64,000 bases of DNA from Sphaerisporangium sp. TRM90804 (GCF_029846175.1 NZ_JARWAC010000004.1:310001-374000); one strand, 5' to 3'. Numbered from the stretch's first letter, positions 7,881 through 16,986 are shown. Notes: a model not told the origin generated them from the sequence alone. Numbers and translations are program-made.

Positions 7881-8918
7881 TCAGAAGCCCTGTGGGGTCT
7901 GCCCGAGGGTCTGGCGGGTGTGGAGGAGGCGGGTGCCGAGTTCGGTGGTGTGGTGGAGCATGAGGTTGGCGTGTCTGACGCTGGCTATGAGCTTGGCCTG
8001 GCGCAGGACGTGGGCGTGTCTGCTGGCGCTGGACAGGGAGACCCCGGCGTCGCGGGCCAGTTCGCTGGTGCTGCAGCCTGAGGTCAGGGCGATGCAGCGC
8101 AGGATCTCGGCCCGGGTCTGGCCAAGCAGCGCCACCAGCGGGTCGCTCGCGGGGGTGCCAAGGGCGGGGCGGCGCGGGACGGGGTAGGCGAGCACGGGGG
8201 GAAGTCGCGGGTCCACCAGGGCGATCGGGTTCATCCGGCAGAAGTAGGACGGGATCAGCGTCAGGCCCCGGCCTCTGAGGTGGATCTCGCGGTCGAGGCC
8301 GGGCGGGTAGTCCACCTCCAGAACGGGAGGTCGCCAGCGCATCGCGGGCCCGAGGTTGGCGAGGACCTGCTCGGGGCCGCCGGTGACGAGGTGACGCAGC
8401 ATGAAGGCGCGTTCCTCGGTCAGCGCGTGGTCGGCGTCGGGCAGGTGGGGGGTGACGACGGCCCGGCAGTAGCCGGCCACGACGTCCCCGAGCCGCCTCA
8501 TGGTCTGCTGGTCGCCGCGTGCGAGGTCCTCCAGGTCGGCGGAGGGAAGGCCGGTGGCGCGGCGCAGGAGGTCCACCTCCTCCCGGACGCGGGTCCGCGG
8601 AGTGTCCTGGAAAGCCTGGATGCCGGGCTCGTCTCCCAGCTGCGCCTCGATCGGGGTGAGGAAGTCGGGGAAGTACGGCCCTCGGGGAGCGAGGGGAAGC
8701 AGGAGGGAACGCACGGAGGGCAGCAGGCCGCGTTCGCTCAGCCGGGCGTGGGCCTGACACCGCCACGCGGCCATCGCCCTGTCGCCGTCACGCGTCTGGA
8801 GCCGGTGCAGGCTGCCGATCATCTCCCACATGAGATCGGTGCGCGTCGCCGTGCGGGTGAGCACGAGGTCCTCGGCGGTGAAGACGATCCTCAGGGTGCC
8901 TTTGGAACGGTGGCTCAT
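7881..8918 (-). CDS. ArsR-like winged-helix regulator (DUF5937 type)
   Basis: 345 residues from ATG 8918, chosen for the AAGGAAAGG site just upstream. A long N-terminal domain starting LRIVFTAEDL is followed by a C-terminal ArsR-type winged helix at about residues 270-335 (CSTSELARDAGVSLSSASRHAHVLRQAKLI uses the usual recognition-helix pattern). This is the layout of the actinomycete ArsR/DUF5937 regulators, whose ligands are mostly unknown. It is convergent with the TetR gene and has no obvious partner gene. Confidence 0.82.
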   Translation of the reverse strand: MSHRSKGTLRIVFTAEDLVLTRTATRTDLMWEMIGSLHRLQTRDGDRAMAAWRCQAHARLSERGLLPSVRSLLLPLAPRGPYFPDFLTPIEAQLGDEPGIQAFQDTPRTRVREEVDLLRRATGLPSADLEDLARGDQQTMRRLGDVVAGYCRAVVTPHLPDADHALTEERAFMLRHLVTGGPEQVLANLGPAMRWRPPVLEVDYPPGLDREIHLRGRGLTLIPSYFCRMNPIALVDPRLPPVLAYPVPRRPALGTPASDPLVALLGQTRAEILRCIALTSGCSTSELARDAGVSLSSASRHAHVLRQAKLIASVRHANLMLHHTTELGTRLLHTRQTLGQTPQGF

Positions 8919-9018
8919 GCCTTTCCTTCGCGAGCTGCTCGACGACGACGTCCCTGACCAGCACCAGGCCGACGCCACACCGAGCACCCGGCCCGCGCGA
9001 TCCCCGCACGCTCCACGC

Positions 9019-9365
9019 TAACCTCCGCCGCGCGCGTCCGCGACGTCGTCGGCGCCCCGGGGCCGGCCGCCGTCCGGCGTGACGCGCCGTGCCGTCCGGC
9101 CGACCGTCCGCGCCGGACGGGTGGTGCACGCACCGTCATCAGGATGTTTGCCGCCGAAGTCAAACCTCTTGCACTCGACGTTGTCACCGTCGACCATGAG
9201 CACGACTTGGGCGATATGCGGCACATGGCCGTCTGCACCGCGTGGGCGCGGCCAGAGCACTGATGAACGGACGCCTGTATCCGCGGCCGGCCTCTGAGGG
9301 GAGAGCCGGCGGCACGGGAGGAACCGGCGTCTTCGGGGAGCCTTGCGTCTACGGGGAGATGGCTG
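9019..9365. other. Intergenic region upstream of the araC-type gene
   Basis: About 350 bp between two divergent regulators. It is GC-rich with a slightly AT-richer centre (9140-9200). No convincing gene, palindrome or promoter was recognised. Confidence 0.4.
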
Positions 9366-10391
9366 ATGGGCGAATGTGTGGTGCGACTCGACGATGTGCC
9401 GGTCAGGCACCGGTTCGGCTACTGGTGGGAGCTGGTCGCCAAGTCGGTGGTCTCGGTGGACGCCTCCAGCCGGCACGCGACCGACTTCTGGGCCGAGATG
9501 CGTTCGGTCGACCTCGGCGCGGTGCACCTGTCGAGGGTGAGATGCGTCGACTTCACGGCGAACAGGACCGCCAGGCACATCCGCGGCTCCGACCCGGAGG
9601 CCTACCAGCTCTCCGTCACCGTCCGCGGCCGATCGGGGATACGGCAGGGAGACGGTGAGGCACTGCTGGCGCCCACCGATCTGGTGCTCTACGACACCTC
9701 GCGGCCGTTCAACGCCTGGAGCTCGCCCGATGCTCTCAGCGCCTGGAACGGCTCACGCGGGAACATGGCCGACGGCGTGATCGTGCACATCCCCCACGAC
9801 GTGCTGAGGATCTCGGCGGCCGCGGTTAAACCGATGCTGGCCAGGCGAATCCCGGGACGTGGCGGCGTCGCCGCGGTGTTCGGCAACCTGCTCCACCACC
9901 TGCTGTCGCAGGCCGACCGCCTGTCGCCGACCGACCGCGATCGGCTCTCCGTCGTGGTCATCGACCTCGTCACGGCCCTGCTCGCACACGAACTGGAGAT
10001 CGATCCGGCCTCGTTCACGGCGGATCCCGGAAGGGTGCTCGTCCTTCGCATCCAGGAGTTCATCGAGAGGCGCCTTGACGACCTGAGCCTGACGCCGGCC
10101 GACATCGCCGCCGCCCACCACATCTCGCTCCGCCAGATGCAACGGCTCTTCCACCAGGAAGGGCACACCGTCAGCGGCTGGGTACAGCATCGGCGGCTCG
10201 AACGGTGCCGTCACGCACTGGCCGACTCCCTGATGGAGGACGTCCCGATCAACGCCATCGCGGCCCGGCTGGGCTTCGCCAGCGACGCGCACTTCAACCG
10301 CCTCTTCCGCCGGACCTACGGGCTCCCGCCGGCGAGCTACCGCCGCCGCCTGCGCGACAGCCGGTTACAGCCCGCCCGGGAAGCCGGATAG
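9366..10391 (+). CDS. AraC family transcriptional regulator
   Basis: 341 residues from an ATG. The N-terminal half (about 10-195) matches the AraC-binding-like domain of the family with AdpA/NitR-like regulators (YQLSVTVRGRSGIRQ, DLVLYDTSRPF), and the C-terminal AraC HTH pair is at about 225-325, with IAAAHHISLRQMQRLFHQEG and the second helix pair IAARLGFASDAHFNRLFRRTYG. It would act as an activator or repressor; no regulated gene is obvious next to it, since the downstream TIR gene has its own ribosome site after 135 bp. Confidence 0.9.
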   Translation: MGECVVRLDDVPVRHRFGYWWELVAKSVVSVDASSRHATDFWAEMRSVDLGAVHLSRVRCVDFTANRTARHIRGSDPEAYQLSVTVRGRSGIRQGDGEALLAPTDLVLYDTSRPFNAWSSPDALSAWNGSRGNMADGVIVHIPHDVLRISAAAVKPMLARRIPGRGGVAAVFGNLLHHLLSQADRLSPTDRDRLSVVVIDLVTALLAHELEIDPASFTADPGRVLVLRIQEFIERRLDDLSLTPADIAAAHHISLRQMQRLFHQEGHTVSGWVQHRRLERCRHALADSLMEDVPINAIAARLGFASDAHFNRLFRRTYGLPPASYRRRLRDSRLQPAREAG

Positions 10392-10526
10392 GACTCCGCG
10401 AACAGCACGGCGGCGCCGGGCGCCTCGTTCTCCGGCGCCGCCCGGGAGAGGCCGGGGGCGGGTTGCCGCCTCGGCGGCGGGGGCGGATAGTCGAGGGGAG
10501 ACGCCTTCCGGGAAGGAAGGTCCGCT

Positions 10527-11399
10527 GTGACACGGGTCTTCGTCAGCTACCGGCGCCGTGACGCCGGCGACCTGGTGGACGGGCTGGATCACGCCCTCAG
10601 CCGGGCCTTCGGGCGGGAGAACGTCTACCGGGACGTCGTCTCCATCCCGGCCGGGCGCGACTGGCTCAAGTCCCTCACCCATGCCATCAGGGCCTGCGAC
10701 GTCGTGCTGGCCGTCATGGGCCCGGACTGGGCGGGCGGCACGGGCGGGGACGGGAGCCGGCGGATCGACGACCGGCGGGACGTCGTCCGCGTGGAGATCG
10801 CGACCGCGCTTTCGGAGAGGGTGCCGGTGATCCCGGTTCTGACCGACCGGGCCGTCATGCCGCGCCCGGAGGAGCTCCCGCTCAACGTGGCCGGGCTGAC
10901 GCGTCTCAACGCGCTCTCCCTCAGGCGAGCCCATCTCCAGGCGGACATCGCGCACGTGGTCGAGGCGGCGAGGGCCCAGCCGGCGAGGCGCGGGGAGACC
11001 TTCCTCAGCCGGCTCGACGAGGCCAGGCGCCCGGGTGACCTGGTCGGCACGTGGGTCAGCCGGAATCCGGGCGACGCGCTGCTGGAGTTCACCTTCCATC
11101 CCGACGGGACGTACGAGTCGACGGGCGCGCTGCGTCAGGAACGGCGCTCCGGCTCCATGCTCTTCGAGTCCTACCAGGCGGGCGAGTACACCGTCACCGG
11201 CGGGCGGATAGGGCTCACCCCGTTCCGATCGAGCACCAGCCGCCGCGACCCCGACTTTCCGGAGGAGGACTATGTGAACCGTCCCGAGCGCGCGGCGGAC
11301 AGCGAATACTCCTACACCATTTCCGGGGCGGCGCCGGACGAAGTCCTCGTACTGGTCGACCAGCGGGGCAGGCGAATCCCCTATCGCCGCCTCGGCTGA
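10527..11399 (+). CDS. TIR-domain protein with C-terminal beta-rich domain
   Basis: 290 residues from a GTG with GGAAGGAAGG upstream. Residues 1-135 form a TIR domain: RVFVSYRRRDAGD, NVYRDVVSIPAGRDW, VVLAVMGPDW and DVVRVEIATAL, whose Glu aligns with the catalytic position of TIR NADases. Residues 175-290 look like a single beta-rich domain (GTWVSRNPGDALLEFTFHPDGTYESTG), reminiscent of small lipocalin-like sensor folds. Bacterial TIR proteins cleave NAD or make signals in defence, or act as scaffolds. No partner Thoeris, STAND or CBASS gene is next to it. The NADase role is an inference from the Glu. Confidence 0.8.
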   Translation: MTRVFVSYRRRDAGDLVDGLDHALSRAFGRENVYRDVVSIPAGRDWLKSLTHAIRACDVVLAVMGPDWAGGTGGDGSRRIDDRRDVVRVEIATALSERVPVIPVLTDRAVMPRPEELPLNVAGLTRLNALSLRRAHLQADIAHVVEAARAQPARRGETFLSRLDEARRPGDLVGTWVSRNPGDALLEFTFHPDGTYESTGALRQERRSGSMLFESYQAGEYTVTGGRIGLTPFRSSTSRRDPDFPEEDYVNRPERAADSEYSYTISGAAPDEVLVLVDQRGRRIPYRRLG

Positions 11400-11446
11400 A
11401 CTCCGGCGCGACGCCCGCCGCGCGAGATCCGCCCTCGCCGGGCGCC

Positions 11447-12211
11447 TCAGCCTGCGGCGGGGGTGCGGCGCAGCAGGTAGGTGTCCATGATCCAGCCCTT
11501 GCGGGCGCGGGCCTCGGCGCGCAGCTCGCGGATCCGGTCGCCGACCTCGGCCACCGGGCCGGAGACCAGGATCTCGTCGGGCGTGCCGAGGTAGGCGCCC
11601 CAGTAGATGTGGAAGTCGTCGCCGACGCCGGCGAACGAGCAGTGGGCGTCGAGCATGACGAGCACGTCGTCGGCGGTGGCGCCCTCCTCCGCCAGGCGGC
11701 GGCCCGTGGTGATGTGCACGGGCCGCGCCACCCGGGTGAGGCTGGTGGCGTGCCGGGCGGTCAGCGCCGAGACGCTGCTGATGCCGGGGATCACCTCGTA
11801 CTCGAAGGTGAGGAGCTCGGCGACCTCCTCCAGGATGGCGAGCGTGCTGTCGTACACGCCCGGGTCGCCCCACACCAGGAAGGCGCCGGTCTGGCCGTCC
11901 GCCAGCTCCTCGCGCACCAGCGCCTCGTACACCCGCGCCCGGCGCGAGCGCCAGTCGCGCACGGCGTCGGCGTAGGCGGGCGTGGTGCGGTCGCGGTCGG
12001 GGTCGCGGGCCTCCACCACCCGGTACGGCGGGCGGCCGTGCGCCTCGATCAGGTCGTGCCTCAGCCCGGTCAGGTCGTGTTTGACCTCGCCCTTGTCCAG
12101 CAGGAAGAACACGTCCGCGGCGGCGATCGCCTTGACCCCCTGCAGGGTCAGGTGGTCAGGGTCGCCCGCGCCGATGCCGATGATGAGTAGCCGCTTCACC
12201 CGCAAAAGCAT
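11447..12211 (-). CDS. cobF: Precorrin-6A synthase (deacetylating), CobF
   Basis: 254 residues from ATG 12211; an in-frame GTG four codons on is an alternative. It is a SAM-dependent corrin methyltransferase with the N-terminal GIGAGDPDHLT loop and the WGDPGVYDST motif. CobF methylates C1 of precorrin-5 with loss of the C2-unit as acetic acid, a step specific to the aerobic cobalamin pathway. It diverges from cobL over only 50 bp and is convergent with the TIR gene. Length and motifs agree with the family. Confidence 0.92.
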   Translation of the reverse strand: MLLRVKRLLIIGIGAGDPDHLTLQGVKAIAAADVFFLLDKGEVKHDLTGLRHDLIEAHGRPPYRVVEARDPDRDRTTPAYADAVRDWRSRRARVYEALVREELADGQTGAFLVWGDPGVYDSTLAILEEVAELLTFEYEVIPGISSVSALTARHATSLTRVARPVHITTGRRLAEEGATADDVLVMLDAHCSFAGVGDDFHIYWGAYLGTPDEILVSGPVAEVGDRIRELRAEARARKGWIMDTYLLRRTPAAG

Positions 12212-12262
12212 GCCAGAAGGGCTGCTATACGATATCCCTCGCAAATCACCCCAAGGAGGCAC

Positions 12263-13477
12263 GTGGCCGCGATCACGGTCGTCGGCGTCGGCGCCGACGG
12301 ATGGGACGGCCTCGCCGCCGGCTCCCGCCGGGCCGTGCAGGACGCCGAGGTGCTGATGGGCGGTCGCAGGCAGCTCGGCCTCGTGCCGCCGAGCGCCGCC
12401 GAACGGGTCGCCTGGCCCTCTCCCCTGCTCCCCGCGCTGCCCGAGCTGATCCGGGCGCACGACGGCCGCCGCGTCTGCGTGCTGGCCAGCGGCGACCCGA
12501 TGTTCTACGGCATCGGCTCCACGCTGGTGCGGCTGCTCGGCCCCGGCCGGGTGGAGGTGCTGCCGCACCCGTCGTCGCTGTCGCTGGCCTGCGCCCGGCT
12601 CGGCTGGCCGGTGGAGGGCGTGGAGGTGGTCAGCCTGGTGGGCCGTCCCCCGGCCGCGCTGAACGCCGCCGTCCAGCCCGGCCGCCGCCTGGTCGTGCTC
12701 GGCGCCGACCGCGGGTCGCCCGCGCTGGTCGCCGCGCTGCTCACCGCCCGCGGCCACGGGCCCAGCCCGATGACCGTGCTCTGCGACCTCGGCGGGCCCG
12801 GCGAGTCCGTCGAGCGGGGCACGGCCGAGGCGTGGACGGCCCCGGCCGCGTCCGCGCTGAACGTGATCGCCGTCGAGTGCGCGCCGGGCCCCGGCGCCGA
12901 GCCGCTCGCCAGGGTGCCCGGCCTGCCCGACTCCGCGTTCGAGCACGACGGGCAGCTCACCAAGCGCGAGGTCCGCGCGGTGAGCCTGTCGCGGCTCGCC
13001 CCGCTCCCCGGCGAGCTGCTGTGGGACGTCGGCGCGGGCGCGGGCAGCGTCGCCGTCGAGTGGATGCGCGCCCACCCGTCGTGCGCCGCCGTCGCGATCG
13101 AGAGCAGGGCCGCCCGCGCCGCCGCGATCCGGCGCAACGCCGACGCGCTGGGCGTCCCCGCGCTGCGGGTCGCCGAGGGCGAGGCGCCCGCCGCGCTGGA
13201 GGGCCTGCCGGCGCCGGACGCCGTGTTCGTCGGCGGCGGCGCGACCGCCCCCGGCCTGCTGGAGACCTGCTGGGCGGCGCTGCGGCCCGGCGGACGGCTG
13301 GTGGTCAACGCCGTCACACTCGAATCCGAGGCCGTCCTGGCCCGGTGGTACGGCCGGCTCGGCGGCGACCTGGTGCGGCTCTCCGTCCAGCGCGCCTCGC
13401 CGGTCGGCGGCTTCACCGGATGGCGGGCCGCGATGCCGGTGACCGTATGGTCGGTCACCAGGAAGGACGCGCCATGA
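12263..13477 (+). CDS. cobL: Precorrin-6Y C5,15-methyltransferase (decarboxylating), CobL
   Basis: 404 residues; GTG start behind AAGGAGG. It is a fusion of a CbiE-like methyltransferase (residues 1-200, VGVGADGWDGL, ASGDPMFYGI) and a CbiT-like Rossmann methyltransferase (about 215-400, LLWDVGAGAGSVAVEW). It methylates C5 and C15 and decarboxylates the C12 side chain. Its TGA overlaps the ATG of cobM (ATGA), the first of a chain of coupled genes. Confidence 0.94.
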   Translation: MAAITVVGVGADGWDGLAAGSRRAVQDAEVLMGGRRQLGLVPPSAAERVAWPSPLLPALPELIRAHDGRRVCVLASGDPMFYGIGSTLVRLLGPGRVEVLPHPSSLSLACARLGWPVEGVEVVSLVGRPPAALNAAVQPGRRLVVLGADRGSPALVAALLTARGHGPSPMTVLCDLGGPGESVERGTAEAWTAPAASALNVIAVECAPGPGAEPLARVPGLPDSAFEHDGQLTKREVRAVSLSRLAPLPGELLWDVGAGAGSVAVEWMRAHPSCAAVAIESRAARAAAIRRNADALGVPALRVAEGEAPAALEGLPAPDAVFVGGGATAPGLLETCWAALRPGGRLVVNAVTLESEAVLARWYGRLGGDLVRLSVQRASPVGGFTGWRAAMPVTVWSVTRKDAP

Positions 13478-14217
13478 CCGTGTACTTCATCGGAGCCGGC
13501 CCCGGGGCCGCCGACCTGATCACCGTGCGGGGGCTGCGGCTGCTGGAGTCCGCGCGGGTCTGCCTGTACGCGGGCTCGCTGGTGCCGCGCGAGCTGCTGG
13601 ACGCCTGCCCCGAGGGCGCGCGGCTGGTCGACACCGCGAACCTGACCCTCGCCGAGATCGTCGAGGAGCTGGCCGGCGCGCACCGGGCCGGGCTCGACGT
13701 GGCCCGGCTGCACTCGGGCGACCCGTCGGTGTTCAGCGCCGTGGCCGAGCAGATGCGCCGGCTGGACGCGCTGGACGTGCCGTACGAGGTGGTGCCCGGG
13801 GTGCCGGCGTTCGCCGCCGCGGCCGCCTCGCTCGGCCGGGAGCTGACCATTCCCGGGGTCGGGCAGACCATCATCCTGACGCGCACCTCGGCACGCGCCA
13901 CTCCGATGCCCCCGGGCGAGGACCTGGCGACGCTGGGCGCTAGCGGCGCCACGATGGTGCTGCACCTGGCCGTGCAGCGCATCGACGCGGTGGTCGAGGA
14001 ACTGCTGCCGTCCTACGGGCCCGGCTGCCCGGTGGCCGTGGTGGCGCGGGCGAGCCGGCAGGACGAGGAGATCCTGCGCGGCACGCTGGCCGACATCGCC
14101 CCCCGGGTGCGCGCGGCGGGGATCCGGCGCACCGCCGTCATCGTCGTCGGGCCGGTGCTGACGGCGTCGGAGTTCCCCGACAGCCACCTCTACAGCGCCG
14201 CGCGCGTCCGGTCGTGA
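13474..14217 (+). CDS. cobM: Precorrin-4 C11-methyltransferase, CobM
   Basis: 247 residues; ATG with GGAAGGA upstream and an ATGA overlap with cobL. SAM-binding motifs GAGPGAADLIT and HSGDPSVFSA are present. It methylates C11 of precorrin-4. The stop codon overlaps a GTG (GTGA at 14214-14217) that opens a 30-codon mini-ORF instead of cobK itself, because a short duplication separates the two genes. Confidence 0.94.
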   Translation: MTVYFIGAGPGAADLITVRGLRLLESARVCLYAGSLVPRELLDACPEGARLVDTANLTLAEIVEELAGAHRAGLDVARLHSGDPSVFSAVAEQMRRLDALDVPYEVVPGVPAFAAAAASLGRELTIPGVGQTIILTRTSARATPMPPGEDLATLGASGATMVLHLAVQRIDAVVEELLPSYGPGCPVAVVARASRQDEEILRGTLADIAPRVRAAGIRRTAVIVVGPVLTASEFPDSHLYSAARVRS

Positions 14218-14251
14218 GACGCGTCCTGATCCTCGGCGGCACCGCCGAGGC
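14212..14251 (+). repeat. 40-bp direct repeat, copy 1 (5' end of cobK)
   Basis: Identical over 40 bases to 14301-14340, which holds the first codons of cobK. The offset between copies is 89 bp. The copy begins at the last bases of cobM. Confidence 0.95.
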
Positions 14252-14306
14252 ACCCGTCCTCGTCGCCGGGCCGCCCGGCCCGCGCGCTGAGTGCGCACGT
14301 TCGTGA
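14214..14306 (+). CDS. 30-codon mini-ORF between cobM and cobK
   Basis: It starts GTG inside the cobM stop (GTGA, 14214-14217) and ends TGA inside the first codon of cobK (GTGA, 14303-14306). The first 13 residues, VRRVLILGGTAEA, equal the N terminus of CobK; the remainder is a Pro/Gly/Arg tail ending ECARS. It arose from duplication of the cobK start. The peptide itself is probably without function, but its frame keeps translation coupled from cobM through to cobK, which may explain why it survives. Confidence 0.6.
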   Translation: MRRVLILGGTAEAPVLVAGPPGPRAECARS

Positions 14307-14340
14307 GACGCGTCCTGATCCTCGGCGGCACCGCCGAGGC
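14301..14340 (+). repeat. 40-bp direct repeat, copy 2 (native cobK start)
   Basis: Second copy of the repeat at 14212-14251; it continues into the intact cobK reading frame. Confidence 0.95.
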
Positions 14341-15037
14341 GCGTGCGTTGGCCGCCGAGCTGGCCGGGCCGGGCGTCCACGTCGTCTCGTCGCTGGCCGG
14401 GCGCGTGAGCGACCCGCGGCTGCCCGTCGGCGAGGTGCGCGAGGGCGGCTTCGGCGGGCCGGACGGCCTGGCCGCCTGGCTGACGGCGCGTCGCGTCGAC
14501 GCGCTGGTCGACGCGACCCACCCGTTCGCGTCCCGCATGACCGCCTCGGCCGCCGAGGCCGCGCGGCGCACCGGCGTGCCGCTGCTGGTGCTGCGCCGGC
14601 CCGGCTGGCGGGAGGGGCCGGGCGACGAGTGGCGGCGGGTCCCCTCGCTGGAGGCCGCCGCCGAGCTGCTCACCGCGCCCGCCCGGGTGTTCCTCACCAC
14701 CGGGCGCAGGAGCCTGCAGGTCTTCGCCGGGCGACCGGGCGTGTGGCTGCTGGCCAGGTCGGTCGACCCGCCCGAGCCGCCGGTCCCGGCCGGCGTCCAC
14801 GTGCTGCTGGACCGCGGGCCGTACACGGTCGAGGGCGAGCGCGCCCTGATCCGCGAGTACCGGCTCGACGTGCTGGTCACCAAGGACAGCGGCGGCGCCA
14901 TGACCACCGCCAAGCTCGTCGCCGCCCGCGAGCTGGGCCTCCCGGTGATCATGGTCGACCGGCCGCCCCTGCCCGAGGGCCTAGGCCTGGTCGGCGACGT
15001 CTCCACCGCCGCCGCCTGGGCCCGCGGGCGGGCCTGA
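14303..15037 (+). CDS. cobK: Precorrin-6A reductase, CobK
   Basis: 244 residues from GTG 14303, chosen because this codon overlaps the stop of the preceding mini-ORF and corresponds to the duplicated start at 14214; an in-frame GTG at 14291 would add four residues. NADPH-binding LILGGTAEARALA lies at the N terminus, and the central DALVDATHPFA and C-terminal LVTKDSGG motifs are typical of CobK/CbiJ. It reduces precorrin-6A to precorrin-6B. It is last of the coupled cobL-cobM-(mini-ORF)-cobK set. Confidence 0.92.
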   Translation: MRRVLILGGTAEARALAAELAGPGVHVVSSLAGRVSDPRLPVGEVREGGFGGPDGLAAWLTARRVDALVDATHPFASRMTASAAEAARRTGVPLLVLRRPGWREGPGDEWRRVPSLEAAAELLTAPARVFLTTGRRSLQVFAGRPGVWLLARSVDPPEPPVPAGVHVLLDRGPYTVEGERALIREYRLDVLVTKDSGGAMTTAKLVAARELGLPVIMVDRPPLPEGLGLVGDVSTAAAWARGRA

Positions 15038-15153
15038 CGCCCGGCGCCCGGCCTGGCGCTCCAGCCGTACCTCGTGAGGCCGGGCGAGACCGTGCGGGTG
15101 AACCCGTGGGGGACGAGTGCCACAAGCGCACGAGACGGCCGCCGCCGTGATCG

Positions 15154-15897
15154 TCAGGCCGGGTCCGCCTTGTGTGCGTCCCCGTCGGCTTGGCTGATCA
15201 GGTGCGCTCGGCGCAGCACGTCGAGCTGAGCAGGGTTGTAAAGAGCCTGGAGGGCGTGGCCGGCGGCGCTCAGGGCCGCCCGGGCCCGGCCCGGTGTGGC
15301 GGCCTTGGGCTCCAGCGTGACCGAGTGATCGGTGGCCGCGTCGATGAGCGGTGCTATCCGTTCGGCGAGGGCCTGCCGGGTGGCCTCGTCGGCGTCCTCG
15401 GGAAGGTCGCGGAACTCCTCGTCGAGTGCGGGGTTGGGACGTGCCTCAAGGGTCTGCCGCACCGCATCCATCGACTCGTCCGAGAACAGCTCGGCATAGA
15501 TCGTGAGCAGTGCGCGATCGTTGTCACGCAGCGACTCCGCGACGCCGCTGAACCCGGCCGGCACATCCGGCGACGCGCCGGGCTGGGACAGCACGGCCAG
15601 CTCTCGCCGGATGTTCTGGAGCCGCTCCACCGTCGCCTCCAGCTCGGCGTCGATTGCCTGGAAGACCGAGGCGCGGCCGTCGGGGTCCGTTCCCATCGCC
15701 GCCACCTGTGCGAGCGGCACACCCAGTGCGGTCAGTCGCTTGATCTGCAGAAGCCGCGTCAGGTGGCGGACCTCGTACCGCTTGTAGCCGTTGGGCTCAC
15801 GCTCGGGCTCGTCGAGCAGGCCGATCTCGTGGTAGTAGCGCACCGTCTTCACCGTGCATCCCGCCAGCTCGGCCAGCTCGCGTGTGCTCCACGCCAT
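15154..15897 (-). CDS. MerR family transcriptional regulator
   Basis: 247 residues; ATG with GAGGTGAGGA upstream. The MerR winged helix is at residues 1-70 (TVKTVRYYHEIGLLDEPER), a coiled-coil dimerisation helix follows, and a large Glu/Asp-rich helical effector domain lacks the metal-binding Cys of classical MerR, so an organic ligand or none is likely. It lies 50 bp downstream of a CPBP membrane protease gene on the same strand, probably one operon. The pair interrupts the cobalamin locus and has no evident role in it. Confidence 0.88.
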   Translation of the reverse strand: MAWSTRELAELAGCTVKTVRYYHEIGLLDEPEREPNGYKRYEVRHLTRLLQIKRLTALGVPLAQVAAMGTDPDGRASVFQAIDAELEATVERLQNIRRELAVLSQPGASPDVPAGFSGVAESLRDNDRALLTIYAELFSDESMDAVRQTLEARPNPALDEEFRDLPEDADEATRQALAERIAPLIDAATDHSVTLEPKAATPGRARAALSAAGHALQALYNPAQLDVLRRAHLISQADGDAHKADPA

Positions 15898-15947
15898 GGG
15901 TCCTCACCTCCTCACGCGGTACCGCACGTCCGGCGCCGGCGGCGGCG

Positions 15948-16889
15948 CTAGCTCGTGGCCCCCGCCCGCCGCTCGCGCAGCCAGACGAACAGGACCATGC
16001 CGATGTCGACGGCGGCGATGATCAGCAGGGACGCGTCGCCGGTGTCGGTGGACCGGTCGAGCGGGAAGGCCTCGCCATCGGCCATCAACGTGTTGACCGT
16101 CGTCGCCAGGACGTTGTTCGCGATGTGGAACGCGACCGGTGCCTCGATGCCGCGGCTGATGATCGCCATCAGCCCGGCACAGACGCCGAACACGACATAG
16201 TATCCAAAAAGCCATGGGTCGGTTGACCCGTGGACCACGGCGAAGGCCAGGCTGGAGACCACGAGCCCGACGACCAGCGCCGGGCGGACCGCACGCACCC
16301 AGGACGCGGCGGCGGGCAGCGCGGCGCTTCGGAACATCAGCTCCTCACCGGCGGACTGTACCGGGGTCGTCAGAAGCATGATCACCAGTATGGCGATCGT
16401 CGTGCCGGTGACGCCGAAGGCGGTCCAGCCCGGAGCGTCGGGTGCGACCAGCGCCCCGAGACCGATCCCGGCGCCCACCAGCAGAGCCGCGCCCGTCAGG
16501 TACCGCGCCAGACGGCGTGCGTCGAACGCTCGCGGCGAACTGATCAGGCTTCGCCACGGCACCCCGGCCGTCCACGCCAGGAGCAGGATCGCCAGCACGC
16601 CCGCCGCGCCGATGCTCAGGTTGACCGCCAGGAACTTCAACGGCGTGATGGTGGCCGACATCGGGTCGTCACTGCCCTCGATGACGCCGACGACCTGGTA
16701 GAAGAGAACCTGCAGGACCAACATCGCCAGCGGCGGCACGATGATGACCACGAGCGGCTTCCACCAGCTCATGCGCAGGTGGGCACCGAACGGCCGGGAC
16801 TCGTCGACGGCCGGGTGAGACCGCCCCGGCGCCAGGGTGCTCGGGTGGGACGTCGCGTCCCGGGGGTCGCCGGAACCGGGTGTTTCCAT
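15948..16889 (-). CDS. CPBP family intramembrane metalloprotease-like protein
   Basis: 313 residues from ATG 16889 (GAGGAA upstream). A Pro/Ser-rich hydrophilic N terminus of about 45 residues precedes seven or eight membrane helices. CPBP motifs are visible: SAGEELMFRSA (paired Glu), the His in AFAVVHGS and FHIANN near the end. By family it is a membrane-embedded glutamic protease or CAAX-like enzyme of unknown substrate. It is transcribed ahead of the merR gene. Confidence 0.85.
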   Translation of the reverse strand: METPGSGDPRDATSHPSTLAPGRSHPAVDESRPFGAHLRMSWWKPLVVIIVPPLAMLVLQVLFYQVVGVIEGSDDPMSATITPLKFLAVNLSIGAAGVLAILLLAWTAGVPWRSLISSPRAFDARRLARYLTGAALLVGAGIGLGALVAPDAPGWTAFGVTGTTIAILVIMLLTTPVQSAGEELMFRSAALPAAASWVRAVRPALVVGLVVSSLAFAVVHGSTDPWLFGYYVVFGVCAGLMAIISRGIEAPVAFHIANNVLATTVNTLMADGEAFPLDRSTDTGDASLLIIAAVDIGMVLFVWLRERRAGATS

Positions 16890-16986
16890 CGTTGATTTCC
16901 TCGTGGGCTCGAATCTCCATCTTCGCTCACGAGCCAACACCCTGCCCTGGGGGCACACTCAAGTCGCCGGGTGGACGCGATCCTCG

